64,000 nt of DNA from Schleiferilactobacillus perolens DSM 12744 (lineage in GTDB: Bacteria > Bacillota > Bacilli > Lactobacillales > Lactobacillaceae), in NCBI RefSeq assembly GCF_001435585.1, contig NZ_AZEC01000003.1:236954-300953 (forward strand). Direction: 5' to 3'. Of the stretch, positions 1 through 8,744 are shown piece by piece. The notes beneath the pieces are model-generated. The model had not been told where the DNA came from and ran no database searches. It worked only from the letters and a program-made list of their open reading frames with translations. The translations under genes and the position numbers were made by a program. Numbering within the stretch: position 1 is the first letter of the stretch; each line of letters begins with the position of its first letter.

Positions 1-194
1 GTAGTTTGACTTGTAAGGGAGGAAAATCATCATGAAGAAAGCTTGGTTGTTTTGCTGCTCCTGTTGGCAGTCAAGATAGAGGACTTACACAAGCTGCCTC
101 TTCCTCTTGACATTTTATATAATATCTGGAAATTGCGAAGAAAGTGTGACGCAATCGCGACGCAATTTTGAAACTGAGGACTTATTGGCCACTT
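1..194. other. Left edge, no confident gene
   Basis: A good ribosome-binding site (AAGGGAGG at 15-22) precedes an ATG at 32 that opens only 15 codons and stops at 77-79; the peptide is rich in Trp and Cys. One extra T in the T-run at 50-53 would switch it to a frame that is open to 171 and begins with a hydrophobic leucine stretch. The rest (A+T-rich around 105-125, with TTGACA at 108-113) looks like intergenic DNA downstream of the minus-strand exporter gene. Confidence 0.3.
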
Positions 195-1604
195 TTAGGC
201 TTTCTTAACTTTTCGCGTATCTGGCAAAGTGAACGTGATTAAAGCGCCAATAATACCAATGACGGCAAAGATGGCGAATGTCCACTGGAAGCCGGCAATT
301 TGGCTGCCGATATTCCCCAATGCGGCGTTTTTCCGAGTGAATAAGGTCAGGAGTGCAGTGGCTACGGCCACGCCTGCAGAGCCAAATAATTGACGGGCAG
401 TGGTGGTGACTGCGGTGGCGTGGGCCACGAGGTCTTCGGGCAAATCATTGGCCCCCATGGTCACACTGGGCATCATGACAAAGGCATTGCCGCTTTCGAT
501 GAAGGCAGCCATGAGAATAGATAAGACCAAATAGCGTTGGCTGGCGGCCCAGATCATGGCCACCATACCGATCACGATAAGGGACTGACCGATCAGGATG
601 ACCCATTTACCGCCAATCTTGTCCAGCAGACGACCGCTGATCGGATTGAGCAGAGCCAACACAACGGCTGCCGGCACCATGGCCAGACCGGATACCAGGG
701 CAGAGGTTCCAAGTACATCCTGATAATACAAGGGCATCAGGATCGTGGTGACAATTAATGCGATGTACGAAATACCGGTCAGGAAAACTGATTTGGTATA
801 AATACCACTGGTGAAGACGCGCAGATTCAGCAATGGTTTAGAGCGGTGCAATTGCCGCCACACGAACCAGACGACCGCGGCGATACTGGCGACAAGCAGG
901 CCAGCCAGTAAGCCCCATTGAGGGTGAGCCGAAACACTTTCGGTCAGAACATACAAAACGCCAATAAAACCTAATCCTAATACCACGGAAAGGCCGTCAA
1001 TGGCACTGGGATATTGACCAACGACATCGGTAATCGCCCAAGGGGTAAGCGCCAGCACGACAGCCATGACGATCAGGAATAAGACAAAAAGACCGCGCCA
1101 GCTGGTGAAGTTTAAGACGACCCCGGAGACAATGGGCCCGACCGCCAGCGCGCTGCCCATGATCAACCCGGCCAGCCCCATGACGCTGCCGCGATGTTGC
1201 ACGGGTGTGATAATGAGTAAAACACTTTGATAGGCTGGAAAAATAATACCTACCGCGATGGCCTCTAGCATTCGGCCGACGACGAGCAGCCAGAATGTGG
1301 GTGCCACGACACACAGAATTGTCCCTGCACTAAAGGTTAAGACAACGCCCACGAATAATTTCTTAAAGGGGACATTATGCAGCAGCCATGGGCTTGTGGG
1401 GATGAGTAAACACATGACTAACATGAAGCCAGTGGTAAGCCACTGGACCATGCTGGCTGGGATGGCGAATTCCCGCATGAGTGTGGGATAAGCAGTTGAT
1501 AATGACGATTGACTAATGGACATGCCAAATGTACCCAGTAATAATGTGCCAATAAAGGCAGTACGTTGGCGCGTATCCGTGAGTCGAACATCGTGTGTTT
1601 CCAT
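195..1604 (-). CDS. MFS drug exporter, DHA2 family (14 TM)
   Basis: Proton-driven multidrug efflux permease in the cytoplasmic membrane, about 469 residues. The length and the run of some 14 hydrophobic segments fit the DHA2/LmrB-EmrB branch of the major facilitator superfamily, and the conserved G-R-x-L-E segment followed by small residues and a proline (motif-C-like region) is present around residues 110-130. The substrate cannot be read from sequence. An upstream in-frame GTG (1611-1613) overlaps the Shine-Dalgarno AGAGGTG, so the ATG at 1604 is preferred. Divergent from the ROK kinase gene; no regulator gene is adjacent. Confidence 0.88.
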   Translation of the reverse strand: METHDVRLTDTRQRTAFIGTLLLGTFGMSISQSSLSTAYPTLMREFAIPASMVQWLTTGFMLVMCLLIPTSPWLLHNVPFKKLFVGVVLTFSAGTILCVVAPTFWLLVVGRMLEAIAVGIIFPAYQSVLLIITPVQHRGSVMGLAGLIMGSALAVGPIVSGVVLNFTSWRGLFVLFLIVMAVVLALTPWAITDVVGQYPSAIDGLSVVLGLGFIGVLYVLTESVSAHPQWGLLAGLLVASIAAVVWFVWRQLHRSKPLLNLRVFTSGIYTKSVFLTGISYIALIVTTILMPLYYQDVLGTSALVSGLAMVPAAVVLALLNPISGRLLDKIGGKWVILIGQSLIVIGMVAMIWAASQRYLVLSILMAAFIESGNAFVMMPSVTMGANDLPEDLVAHATAVTTTARQLFGSAGVAVATALLTLFTRKNAALGNIGSQIAGFQWTFAIFAVIGIIGALITFTLPDTRKVKKA

Positions 1605-1765
1605 GAAAATCACCTCTATTCCAATGTATGCCTTCCTAATAATGATTACAATCTAGACAGACCATTTGGAATCGTGTTCATGTCGAAAAAATGTCTGCAA
1701 GCGCCATCATAATCTGCTAAACTGGATTTATATATGCGTATTGGACGAAAGGGAGAATAATCGAC

Positions 1766-2668
1766 ATGGCAGATTTAGTGGTCATTGATGTGGGCGGCAC
1801 ATCAATTAAGCACGGGATAATGCACGAAGGTCATTTAACAGCGGAGGGCAGCGTGCCAACACCAGCGACGCTGCCAGAATACTATTCCGCCTTGAGCGCA
1901 ATTGTGGCGGATGCCAAAAAGAATTGGCAACCAGTGGGGGTAGGAATCAGTTCGCCAGGCGCAGTCAACAAAAAGACTGGCGTCATTGAAGGCGCCAGTG
2001 CGGTTAAGTATATTCATAATTTCCCCATCATACCGGAATTGGCGGAACGCTTCGGCCTGCCCGTCAGCATTGAGAACGACGCCAATTGCGCGGCTCTTGC
2101 TGAACTGGCTAGTGGTGCTGCTCAGGGAAGTCAAAACATGCTGTTTCTGGTGATCGGCACAGGCATCGGCGGCAGTGTCATTGTGAATGGCGAAGTCATC
2201 CATGGCCGGCATTTGTTTGGCGGCGAATTTGGTTACATGATGATGAACGATACGGACATTCTCAGCCGGGTTGGCTCACCAGTGCACCTAGGGGAACGTT
2301 ACACGGATCGCAAAGATGACGGCCAGGTGTATTCCGGCAAAGATGTACTGAATTTGGCCGAGCAGGGTGATTCGTTGGCAAAGGCGGAAACGGAAATCTT
2401 TTACAAGGCACTGGCCACGGCGATTTATAATTTATCCTATGCCTTTGATCCCGACAAAGTCATTCTTGGCGGTGGAGTTTCCCAAGCCGACTTCTTGATC
2501 CCACATGTGAAAGAACACATTCAAAAAATTCTGGATCATGTCCCCATTGCGCCGTTCATGCCGGATATTGCACTCGCCCACTATCGCAGCCAAGCCAATT
2601 TGATTGGTGCTGCAACTGACTTTTGGACAGAACACGCTGATCTACGGGATGACCACGAGATAAATTAA
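1766..2668 (+). CDS. ROK family sugar kinase, zinc-ligand-poor type
   Basis: Cytoplasmic ATP-dependent sugar kinase of the ROK family, 300 residues. The N-terminal phosphate-binding segment (VIDVGGTSIK, residues 6-15), the sugar-binding ENDAN (about residue 110) and the GTGIGGS plus HGRHLFGGEFG signature (about 128-158) are all visible. The Cys-rich zinc motif of classical glucokinases and NagC-type proteins is absent; the region instead reads HLGERY. That resembles the beta-glucoside kinase (BglK-like) subgroup, so a phosphorylating role on a glucoside or free hexose is inferred. Start ATG has AAGGGAG ten bases upstream. Its last 27 bases overlap the convergent small membrane protein gene. 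Confidence 0.85.
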   Translation: MADLVVIDVGGTSIKHGIMHEGHLTAEGSVPTPATLPEYYSALSAIVADAKKNWQPVGVGISSPGAVNKKTGVIEGASAVKYIHNFPIIPELAERFGLPVSIENDANCAALAELASGAAQGSQNMLFLVIGTGIGGSVIVNGEVIHGRHLFGGEFGYMMMNDTDILSRVGSPVHLGERYTDRKDDGQVYSGKDVLNLAEQGDSLAKAETEIFYKALATAIYNLSYAFDPDKVILGGGVSQADFLIPHVKEHIQKILDHVPIAPFMPDIALAHYRSQANLIGAATDFWTEHADLRDDHEIN

Positions 2669-2899
2669 TATCAAGGCACCCACCACGGACCCCAGTAACG
2701 TCAACACCAGCCGTCGCTGGTGTTTTTCTTTGGTCAAATATAACGAATACAACACGGTACTCAAAAACATGGCAATGAGTCCCGCTAATAGAATTGTGAA
2801 ACCGCGATAGGCGGGATTGGCCACAATAATGGCACTAATGAGACTTGCCACGCCCAGGACGGCACTGGCAGCGAACCACCCAATCTGATTGGACTCCAT
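2642..2899 (-). CDS. Small membrane protein, three predicted TM segments
   Basis: An 85-residue hydrophobic protein that I do not recognise as a named family. Three hydrophobic stretches (about residues 8-28, 33-53 and 64-84) are linked by a short basic loop (KEKHQRR), suggesting a small integral membrane protein. It has a proper ribosome-binding site (AGGAAG) and lies 32 bases downstream of the cation antiporter gene on the same strand, so the two are probably co-transcribed. Its 3' end overlaps the end of the convergent ROK kinase gene by 27 bases. Confidence 0.6.
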   Translation of the reverse strand: MESNQIGWFAASAVLGVASLISAIIVANPAYRGFTILLAGLIAMFLSTVLYSLYLTKEKHQRRLVLTLLGSVVGALILIYLVVIP

Positions 2900-2931
2900 T
2901 TTTCTTCCTACTTTCTTGCAGAGAATCGTCT

Positions 2932-3960
2932 TTAAATGACGAATACATAGGCCAGTACATAGATCACATAAACGCCGACCAGTGCGGCGCCTTCTTTGCG
3001 GTCAATTTCATCCCGTTGGCCGTCGATGACGAACCACCCTACCAATAGTAAAACGAATAACAGCATTGGGAAAGTGACCAAGTAGAAAACTTTAGGCAAA
3101 AATATAGTGGTGGGGGATAAGGCAATCGTCAATCCATTGACTAGTAATAAATTCATCACGTTGGCACCGATGATGTTACCGAATGCCAACCCGCCAAAAC
3201 CGTTTTTTGCTGCAATGTAGGCCGTAATGATTTCGGGAAAACTTGTCCCCAACGCGACGACTGTCGCTGAAACAATGGCTTCGTCGATGCCTATCCGGCT
3301 GGCAATTTCACCACTGCTATCTACCAGGGCGTTGGCACTGATGGCAATCAAAATACCGCAGCCGAAGATCCACAGCACATGCTGTAATTTAGATGGCGAT
3401 TTAGCCGCTGAAGCAGTCACCGGCGGCGTTTCATCCGTATGATCCAGCGCAGTATCCGATTTTGTTTGATCACGCCGGTTTTGCCGAATCAGCATATAGA
3501 TGTATCCGGGAATCATGAGCAAGAAGGCAATGCCTACCCAACGGGGTAAATGCCCAGGACCAAAGAGCAAGGTCGTGCACGCAGCAAAAATCATCAATAA
3601 TGAACCCGTGAGCAGCAGTTGAATTCGGCTCAAGTTGTTTCGCGCCACTGGAATCGTCCCAGTCAGCGCACCGATTCCCAAGACGATACTCATATTCGTG
3701 ATCACCGACCCGGTCGCGTTACCGACCGAGAAATCAGTGACCCCTTGAATAATGGCGATGATCGCAATGGCAATTTCGGCCAAAGTTGTGCCCAAGGCGA
3801 CCACAGTCGCGCCCACCAACACATCCGAGACACCGGCCTCCTGCGATAAATGGGTTGCATGATCCACCAATACATCCGCGGCACGGGTTAAAGTGGCCAG
3901 TGTCATAAGAAAAATCAGAATAAGTACCCACATTGGGCTAGTTGCAATAAAATCAGCCAT
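2932..3960 (-). CDS. CaCA family Ca2+/Na+ (cation) antiporter, YrbG-like
   Basis: Membrane antiporter of the Ca2+:cation (CaCA) family, 342 residues, exchanging calcium or a related cation for sodium or protons. The two internally homologous alpha repeats are clear: VGATVVALGTTLAEI near residue 47 and VSATVVALGTSFPEI near residue 225, each followed by a GN-rich helix (VGNATGSVITN and FGNIIGANVMN). The first repeat has GTTLAE in place of the usual GTS-x-PE, a mild deviation. A polar cytoplasmic loop around residues 160-195 separates the halves. The start is supported by AAAGGGG. It leads a two-gene minus-strand unit with the small membrane protein. Confidence 0.9.
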   Translation of the reverse strand: MADFIATSPMWVLILIFLMTLATLTRAADVLVDHATHLSQEAGVSDVLVGATVVALGTTLAEIAIAIIAIIQGVTDFSVGNATGSVITNMSIVLGIGALTGTIPVARNNLSRIQLLLTGSLLMIFAACTTLLFGPGHLPRWVGIAFLLMIPGYIYMLIRQNRRDQTKSDTALDHTDETPPVTASAAKSPSKLQHVLWIFGCGILIAISANALVDSSGEIASRIGIDEAIVSATVVALGTSFPEIITAYIAAKNGFGGLAFGNIIGANVMNLLLVNGLTIALSPTTIFLPKVFYLVTFPMLLFVLLLVGWFVIDGQRDEIDRKEGAALVGVYVIYVLAYVFVI

Positions 3961-4126
3961 AAAAGACCCCTTTCAAGAGAAAAATCGAGTTGCATACAAT
4001 TATTTTAGCATATCCGATTAAGCGCATGCATTCAACGGCGCCAACGCTTCACACTGTGCCGTATGTGAGCATTGCGACATATATCCGTCCGACTAACTGA
4101 TATACTTTAAACAGAGGTGATGTGGG

Positions 4127-5209
4127 ATGCTGCCAACTAAAATGCGGGCAGTCGCTGCGTTTCAGGCGTTACCGATCCGTGACCCCAATAGTTTGCAAGA
4201 TGTGTGGCTGCCTTTGCCGACCGTTCAAGATAATGATGTGCTGGTACGGGTGCAAGCCATTTCGATGAATCCGGCCGATGTCCGTTTTCGCCATGCCATT
4301 CGGGGCAAAACTCGCCCCCATGTATTGGGCTACGACGGGGTAGGTGAAATTGTGGCAGTCGGCACCCAAGTGCACGACTATGCCATTGGCGATCGCGTCT
4401 ATTATATGAGTGCCCGCCGGCGCCACGGGACCAATGCAGAATATCAAGTGATTGATCAACATCTAATTGCCAAGGCGCCGCGGACTGGTTCACTGGCGCA
4501 GATTGCCGCACTGCCGTTAACCGCGATTACCGCTTGGGAACTGCTCTTTGAACGGATGGATATTCGCCCAGCGGCGGGGGCGAATAATGGTTCTATCATG
4601 GTGGTTAATGCAGCCGGTGGCGTGGGCAGTATTTTGATTCAATTGGCCCAGTGGGCAGGCCTGGACGTGATTGGCGTGGCCAGCCGTGTGAATTGGCCCT
4701 GGTTGCAGAAGTTTGGCGTGACCCAGTTGGCTGATTACCATGACGATTTGACCTCCCAAGTCCAAAAACTCGGTTACGATTATATTGATTATATTGCATT
4801 ACTCTACGATCCTGTTCCATACTTTGGGACAGTGGCGGATGTGATTGCGCCGATGGGTCATGTGGGCATGGTGGTGGATTCTAACACGCCCTTGCCGGTG
4901 GATTGGTTGAAGGGCAAATCAGTCAGTATCGACTGGGAGTATGTATTTGCTAAAAGCGATTATGCGTATCGGATGAACACCCAAGGTGAAATCTTGCGTT
5001 GGATTGCCGAGTTAGTGGATGACAGCACGATTAAATCCACGATTGCCTATAAATTCAATGGCATCAACGCCCAGAATCTCCGCCAAGCCCAGGCGATGCT
5101 TGAAACCAAGAACACCATTGGTAAAATCACATTAGAGGGTCCGTTTGATGGAGATGCAAAAGAATTAGATGACGTTAAACTGGAGGAATCGCAATCGTAT
5201 GTCGAATAA
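4127..5209 (+). CDS. MDR-family zinc-free alcohol dehydrogenase / quinone oxidoreductase
   Basis: NAD(P)H-dependent medium-chain dehydrogenase/reductase, 360 residues. It has the N-terminal GroES-like domain (SMNPADVRFRHA, LGYDGVGEIVAVG) and the Rossmann domain with NAAGGVGSILIQLA around residue 165. The structural-zinc cysteines are missing, as in quinone-reductase-like members. The reaction is probably reduction of a quinone, enone or aldehyde; the substrate is unknown. ATG 4127 is used because AGAGGTG lies seven bases upstream; a later Met at residue 6 lacks a site. Its end overlaps the YibE gene by 11 bases, making it the first gene of a four-gene operon. Confidence 0.85.
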   Translation: MLPTKMRAVAAFQALPIRDPNSLQDVWLPLPTVQDNDVLVRVQAISMNPADVRFRHAIRGKTRPHVLGYDGVGEIVAVGTQVHDYAIGDRVYYMSARRRHGTNAEYQVIDQHLIAKAPRTGSLAQIAALPLTAITAWELLFERMDIRPAAGANNGSIMVVNAAGGVGSILIQLAQWAGLDVIGVASRVNWPWLQKFGVTQLADYHDDLTSQVQKLGYDYIDYIALLYDPVPYFGTVADVIAPMGHVGMVVDSNTPLPVDWLKGKSVSIDWEYVFAKSDYAYRMNTQGEILRWIAELVDDSTIKSTIAYKFNGINAQNLRQAQAMLETKNTIGKITLEGPFDGDAKELDDVKLEESQSYVE

Positions 5210-6290
5210 ACGTTGGTGGTGGATACTGATCGTCATTCTCATGACCGGAGCGTTCGCGCTGCTGGTCACACGGGTGAACGCAGGTTGGTACAGTCAACCG
5301 GTGGGTCAGATCACTGCCGTACATAATGGGGCGGCTAAGAAAAACACTGATGAGCACGGTAATACGGATATGCAGACCCATCAAACATTGACCGTCAAGA
5401 TGCTCAACAGTGCACAGCGAGGCCGCAGTTTTACCACGGGGAATACTTTTACCCGATCAGGTGCAGTGGATCAACCGTATCGGACAGGGCAACAGGTTTT
5501 TATCACGTGGCAAAACAACACACACACTAAACTATCGATTACCAACCAGAAACGGGATACTGTCATTGTGCTGCTGGCCTGGTTGGTTGTGGTGATGTTG
5601 ATGGCGATTTTGCGGTGGCGTGGTGCAGTTGCTATTTTTAGCGTTGTTGCCAATGTCTGTCTTTTCCTCATTGCTATCCAACTGGAGTTGTTGCAGTACG
5701 GCGCTTCGATGTTATGGATCTTTGCAATCTTGACTGTTTTGTTTACGATTGTGACATTGTTATTGATTTTAGGTTGGAAACGACAATTCGTGGTCGCCAG
5801 TGTCGCTACATTGGCGGGCACCTTTATCGCTTATGGCATTTTTATTTTAGTGCTCCATTTAACGGGTGAAGAGGGACTCCACTATGAAGCAGTGGCGTAC
5901 ACCGTCCAACAGCCCAAACCAATATTTTGGGCCAGTATTATGATCGGCGCTCTGGGAGCCATCATGGATGAAACATCAGATATTTCATCCGCCTTGGCTC
6001 AAATTGTGGTGGAGACGCCCACCGTCCATCGCTGGCAGCTATTTCGTTCAGGTATGAATATCGGACGCGAAATTGTGGGACCATTGATTAGCATTTTGTT
6101 CATGATCTTTATGGCAGACACATTCCCGATGGCGGTGTTATATCTCGATAATGGGAATAGTTTTGCCCAGACGTTCACCTGGACGATGTATCTTGGAATG
6201 GTTCAGTCGTTAGTATCCGCCATTGGGATTGTCATCACTGTTCCATTGACCAGTATTCTTAGCGTATTTTGGTTAGGAGGCCGCCGATAA
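5199..6290 (+). CDS. YibE/F family membrane protein (first of pair)
   Basis: Integral membrane protein of the YibE/F family, 363 residues, function unknown. One N-terminal TM segment (about residues 6-24) is followed by an extracytoplasmic domain of about 100 residues and then about seven TM helices. The family's conserved acidic stretch IMDETSDISSAL lies near residue 255. The start is placed at the ATG after TGGAGG (5181-5186), not at the upstream in-frame codon inside the previous gene. Stop and the next start overlap as TAATG. A paired paralogue follows, as is usual in Lactobacillales. Confidence 0.82.
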   Translation: MSNKRWWWILIVILMTGAFALLVTRVNAGWYSQPVGQITAVHNGAAKKNTDEHGNTDMQTHQTLTVKMLNSAQRGRSFTTGNTFTRSGAVDQPYRTGQQVFITWQNNTHTKLSITNQKRDTVIVLLAWLVVVMLMAILRWRGAVAIFSVVANVCLFLIAIQLELLQYGASMLWIFAILTVLFTIVTLLLILGWKRQFVVASVATLAGTFIAYGIFILVLHLTGEEGLHYEAVAYTVQQPKPIFWASIMIGALGAIMDETSDISSALAQIVVETPTVHRWQLFRSGMNIGREIVGPLISILFMIFMADTFPMAVLYLDNGNSFAQTFTWTMYLGMVQSLVSAIGIVITVPLTSILSVFWLGGRR

Positions 6291-7072
6291 TGGATGTCAT
6301 CAGTGCATTAGGTCTGGTTCTCCTAGTGTTGTTGGTCGCGGTTTGCGGCAAAAGTGGATTAACGATTTTCTTTGGTTTGGTGTTAAACTTTGTTCTTTTG
6401 TTTATCACGGTGACCCTTTTCGGGTTGGGCGCTCCGCCCATCATCACGACCTTACTCGTGAGTGCGGTGATCCTAGCGGTGATCGTGTTCTTCAGTGCGG
6501 CAGGCAATCGGGTCACACGCATTGCCTATGTCGTTTCCCTGGCGGTCATGATGGTATTATGTGGGTTAGCTTGGCTAATCCAGTATTTTGCCAATATTCA
6601 AGGGTTCGGTAACGAAGTGGGGGAAGACATCGGTGGTTTTTCACTGCTGATTGGGGTTCCCTTTGGCCAAATCGTGGTTGCCATCCTGACGCTGTCGGCG
6701 TTGGGCGCTGTAGCAGAAGCCAGTATTGCGGTGACCAGCGGCCTCTTTGAAGTCGCCGATACGGTGCCTAATATCACGCCTAGTCAGTTATTTGCGGATG
6801 GTCAGGTGATTGGTGGTAAAATTATTGGCACGGCCTTAAATACATTGTTTTTTGGCTTTTTCGGCAGTTATTTGGCACTCTTCATCTGGTTTGTTCAGTT
6901 GAAATATTCGCCAGGCCTTTTGTTAAACGATAAACTGTTCATCAGTGAAGCAGCCTCTGTGCTTCTGTCCACCATGGGCGTTGTGGCCACTGTACCTCTA
7001 TCCACATGGGTCGTGAGCTGGTCATTGCGCCACGGTAAGGCAGATAAGAAAAAGAAAGAAGTGAAAGAGTAA
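6290..7072 (+). CDS. YibE/F family membrane protein (second of pair)
   Basis: Second YibE/F-type integral membrane protein, 260 residues with about seven TM segments and no large external domain. The segment GAVAEASIAVTSGLFEV (about residues 142-158) is the equivalent of the acidic signature in the preceding gene. The ATG at 6290 has AGGAGG (6275-6280) nine bases upstream and overlaps the stop of the previous gene by one base, indicating translational coupling. The two products probably form a membrane complex; this is inferred from pairing. A basic C-terminal tail (KADKKKKEVKE) should face the cytoplasm. Confidence 0.82.
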   Translation: MDVISALGLVLLVLLVAVCGKSGLTIFFGLVLNFVLLFITVTLFGLGAPPIITTLLVSAVILAVIVFFSAAGNRVTRIAYVVSLAVMMVLCGLAWLIQYFANIQGFGNEVGEDIGGFSLLIGVPFGQIVVAILTLSALGAVAEASIAVTSGLFEVADTVPNITPSQLFADGQVIGGKIIGTALNTLFFGFFGSYLALFIWFVQLKYSPGLLLNDKLFISEAASVLLSTMGVVATVPLSTWVVSWSLRHGKADKKKKEVKE

Positions 7073-7074
7073 CC

Positions 7075-7989
7075 GTGGCAAAACGACGGAAATATCACCG
7101 GCGCGGCCGCAAGCAAACCCCTATTGCGACCATTGGTTCAATTCTGCTCATTTTACTGGTCGCCTTTTTATTCAATCAATTCGGCGGTGGTGGAGCGAGT
7201 TCGGCCAATCGACAAACCGGTACTAGCCAATCAGCTAGTACCAGTCAAGTGGTCAGCGACAGTGCCAGTCACAACAGCGATACGGCGACCAGCAGCAGTA
7301 CCAGCCAAACTGGTAATCGTAATTGGCAGGCCACCTATCAATCGTTAGCCAATCTGACTTTTCAATCGGGAAATCCAGCCGCGATTAATGTCAATAATGG
7401 GAAAAGTACATTGGCCATATCTGCATGGCAAAACAATCACATTGCATATGGTAATTTGGACCGGTTGAACCGGACTACCACTGTGACGGCCTACTTGCAG
7501 CAGAGTAATTTAGGGAAATCCGCTGGGCGGCCTGCTCAGAATTGGAAGCCAACCGGATGGCATCAGGAATATCGGGTGATTAATGGCGATCGCATTCCCG
7601 TGGTCAATCGCGGCCACTTGATTGCCTATACCATGACCTTTAACCTGAATAGTGATGGTCAACCTCAGCAAGGGGCTGAAGGCAGCTCGGATAATCCGAA
7701 GAATTTAGCCACCCAGACCGAGTTTTCTAATCAAAAGACCATGCAGGTGTATGAACAGGCGGTGCGTGATGCCTTGGGGCGGGGGACTAAAGTCATTTAT
7801 CAAGTCACTACTGTCTTTCGCGGAGATGAGTTGATGCCGCGGGGATATTGGTCCCAAGCGGTGTCGGCGGATGGGCAATTGAACTTCAATGTTTATATTT
7901 GGAACGTAGAACCGCAAATTCAGTTTGATTACGCCACTGGGCGCAACACCATCAACCGCAGCATGCAAGTGCGGCCATTGAATCAATAA
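7075..7989 (+). CDS. Membrane-anchored DNA/RNA non-specific endonuclease (EndA/NucA-type)
   Basis: Extracellular metal-dependent nuclease, 304 residues. After a very basic N-terminus, a single TM anchor (about residues 22-36) and a Ser/Thr-rich linker (about 38-85) lead to a beta-beta-alpha-metal nuclease domain. The catalytic motif is NRGHLIAY near residue 177 (Asn replaces the Asp of the usual DRGH), followed by the conserved NPKNLATQTEFSN. Family members degrade external DNA or process it during uptake. GTG 7075 starts two bases after the YibF stop; the ribosome site is weak, suggesting coupling. Last gene of the operon, before a strong hairpin. Confidence 0.87.
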   Translation: MAKRRKYHRRGRKQTPIATIGSILLILLVAFLFNQFGGGGASSANRQTGTSQSASTSQVVSDSASHNSDTATSSSTSQTGNRNWQATYQSLANLTFQSGNPAAINVNNGKSTLAISAWQNNHIAYGNLDRLNRTTTVTAYLQQSNLGKSAGRPAQNWKPTGWHQEYRVINGDRIPVVNRGHLIAYTMTFNLNSDGQPQQGAEGSSDNPKNLATQTEFSNQKTMQVYEQAVRDALGRGTKVIYQVTTVFRGDELMPRGYWSQAVSADGQLNFNVYIWNVEPQIQFDYATGRNTINRSMQVRPLNQ

Positions 7990-8003
7990 ATCGAAAGCTC
8001 AGC

Positions 8004-8054
8004 ATACTAAAACAGCCTTTCAATGGAATTCCAAATGAAGGGTTGTTTTAGTAT
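8004..8054. terminator. Bidirectional terminator, nuclease gene / metI
   Basis: Inverted repeat ATACTAAAACAGCC / GGTTGTTTTAGTAT with a central loop of about 20 bases, between two convergent operons. A-rich and T-rich stem ends let it serve both strands. Confidence 0.75.
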
Positions 8055-8063
8055 CTATTTAAT

Positions 8064-8744
8064 TTAATTGTGGGTTGTTAATCGGGTCAGCCAATCGCCC
8101 ACCGCTTGGACGATGAAGACCATGATGAGGATGATGATCATCGCGACCCAGACGACGTCGTTTTGGAACCGTTGATAACCCAGTGAAATGGCCAGGTTAC
8201 CTAAACCGCCGGCACCGACTGCACCGGCCATAGCGGTTAAGCCAATTAGGGAAATCAGCGTAAGGACAGAAACGCGGATCAAATCCGGAAGTCCCTCCCG
8301 CAGATAGACCCGCAGGATGATATCCCAGTTGGAAGCGCCCATGGCCTGCGCCGCTTCAATGATGCCGCGATCGACTTGGACCAGGGCGTTTTGCACCTGG
8401 CGGGCATAGAACGGAATCGTGCCGACGACCAAAGGAACGATAGCGGCAGTATTACCGATACCGGTACCGACAAGAGCTTTGGTGACCGGATAAATCACGG
8501 CCAGCAGAATTACAAATGGAATGGATCGGAAGATGTTGACCAACTTATCCAGAATACTGTAAGTGGCCGGGTGGGGAACGATGCCGGACTCGTCGAAGAC
8601 CACCAGACAAATTCCCACGATGAGGCCTAAAAATCCAGCAATAATGGCAGATACAACGGTCATATAGAGCGTCTCCAAAGTGGCTTGCCAAACCTGGGGC
8701 CAGATCAAGGAAACGTTAGGCATTAATTGATTGATGAAAGACAT
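8064..8744 (-). CDS. metI: Methionine ABC transporter permease MetI/MetP
   Basis: Membrane permease of the MetNIQ methionine importer, 226 residues with five or six TM helices. The EAA loop that contacts the ATPase is present (EAAQAMGASNWDI, about residues 130-142). It starts in a TAATG overlap with the metN stop, and is the last gene of the T-box-controlled operon metQ-M20 peptidase-metN-metI. Identity rests on length, the EAA loop and the neighbours; strong overall. Confidence 0.93.
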   Translation of the reverse strand: MSFINQLMPNVSLIWPQVWQATLETLYMTVVSAIIAGFLGLIVGICLVVFDESGIVPHPATYSILDKLVNIFRSIPFVILLAVIYPVTKALVGTGIGNTAAIVPLVVGTIPFYARQVQNALVQVDRGIIEAAQAMGASNWDIILRVYLREGLPDLIRVSVLTLISLIGLTAMAGAVGAGGLGNLAISLGYQRFQNDVVWVAMIIILIMVFIVQAVGDWLTRLTTHN

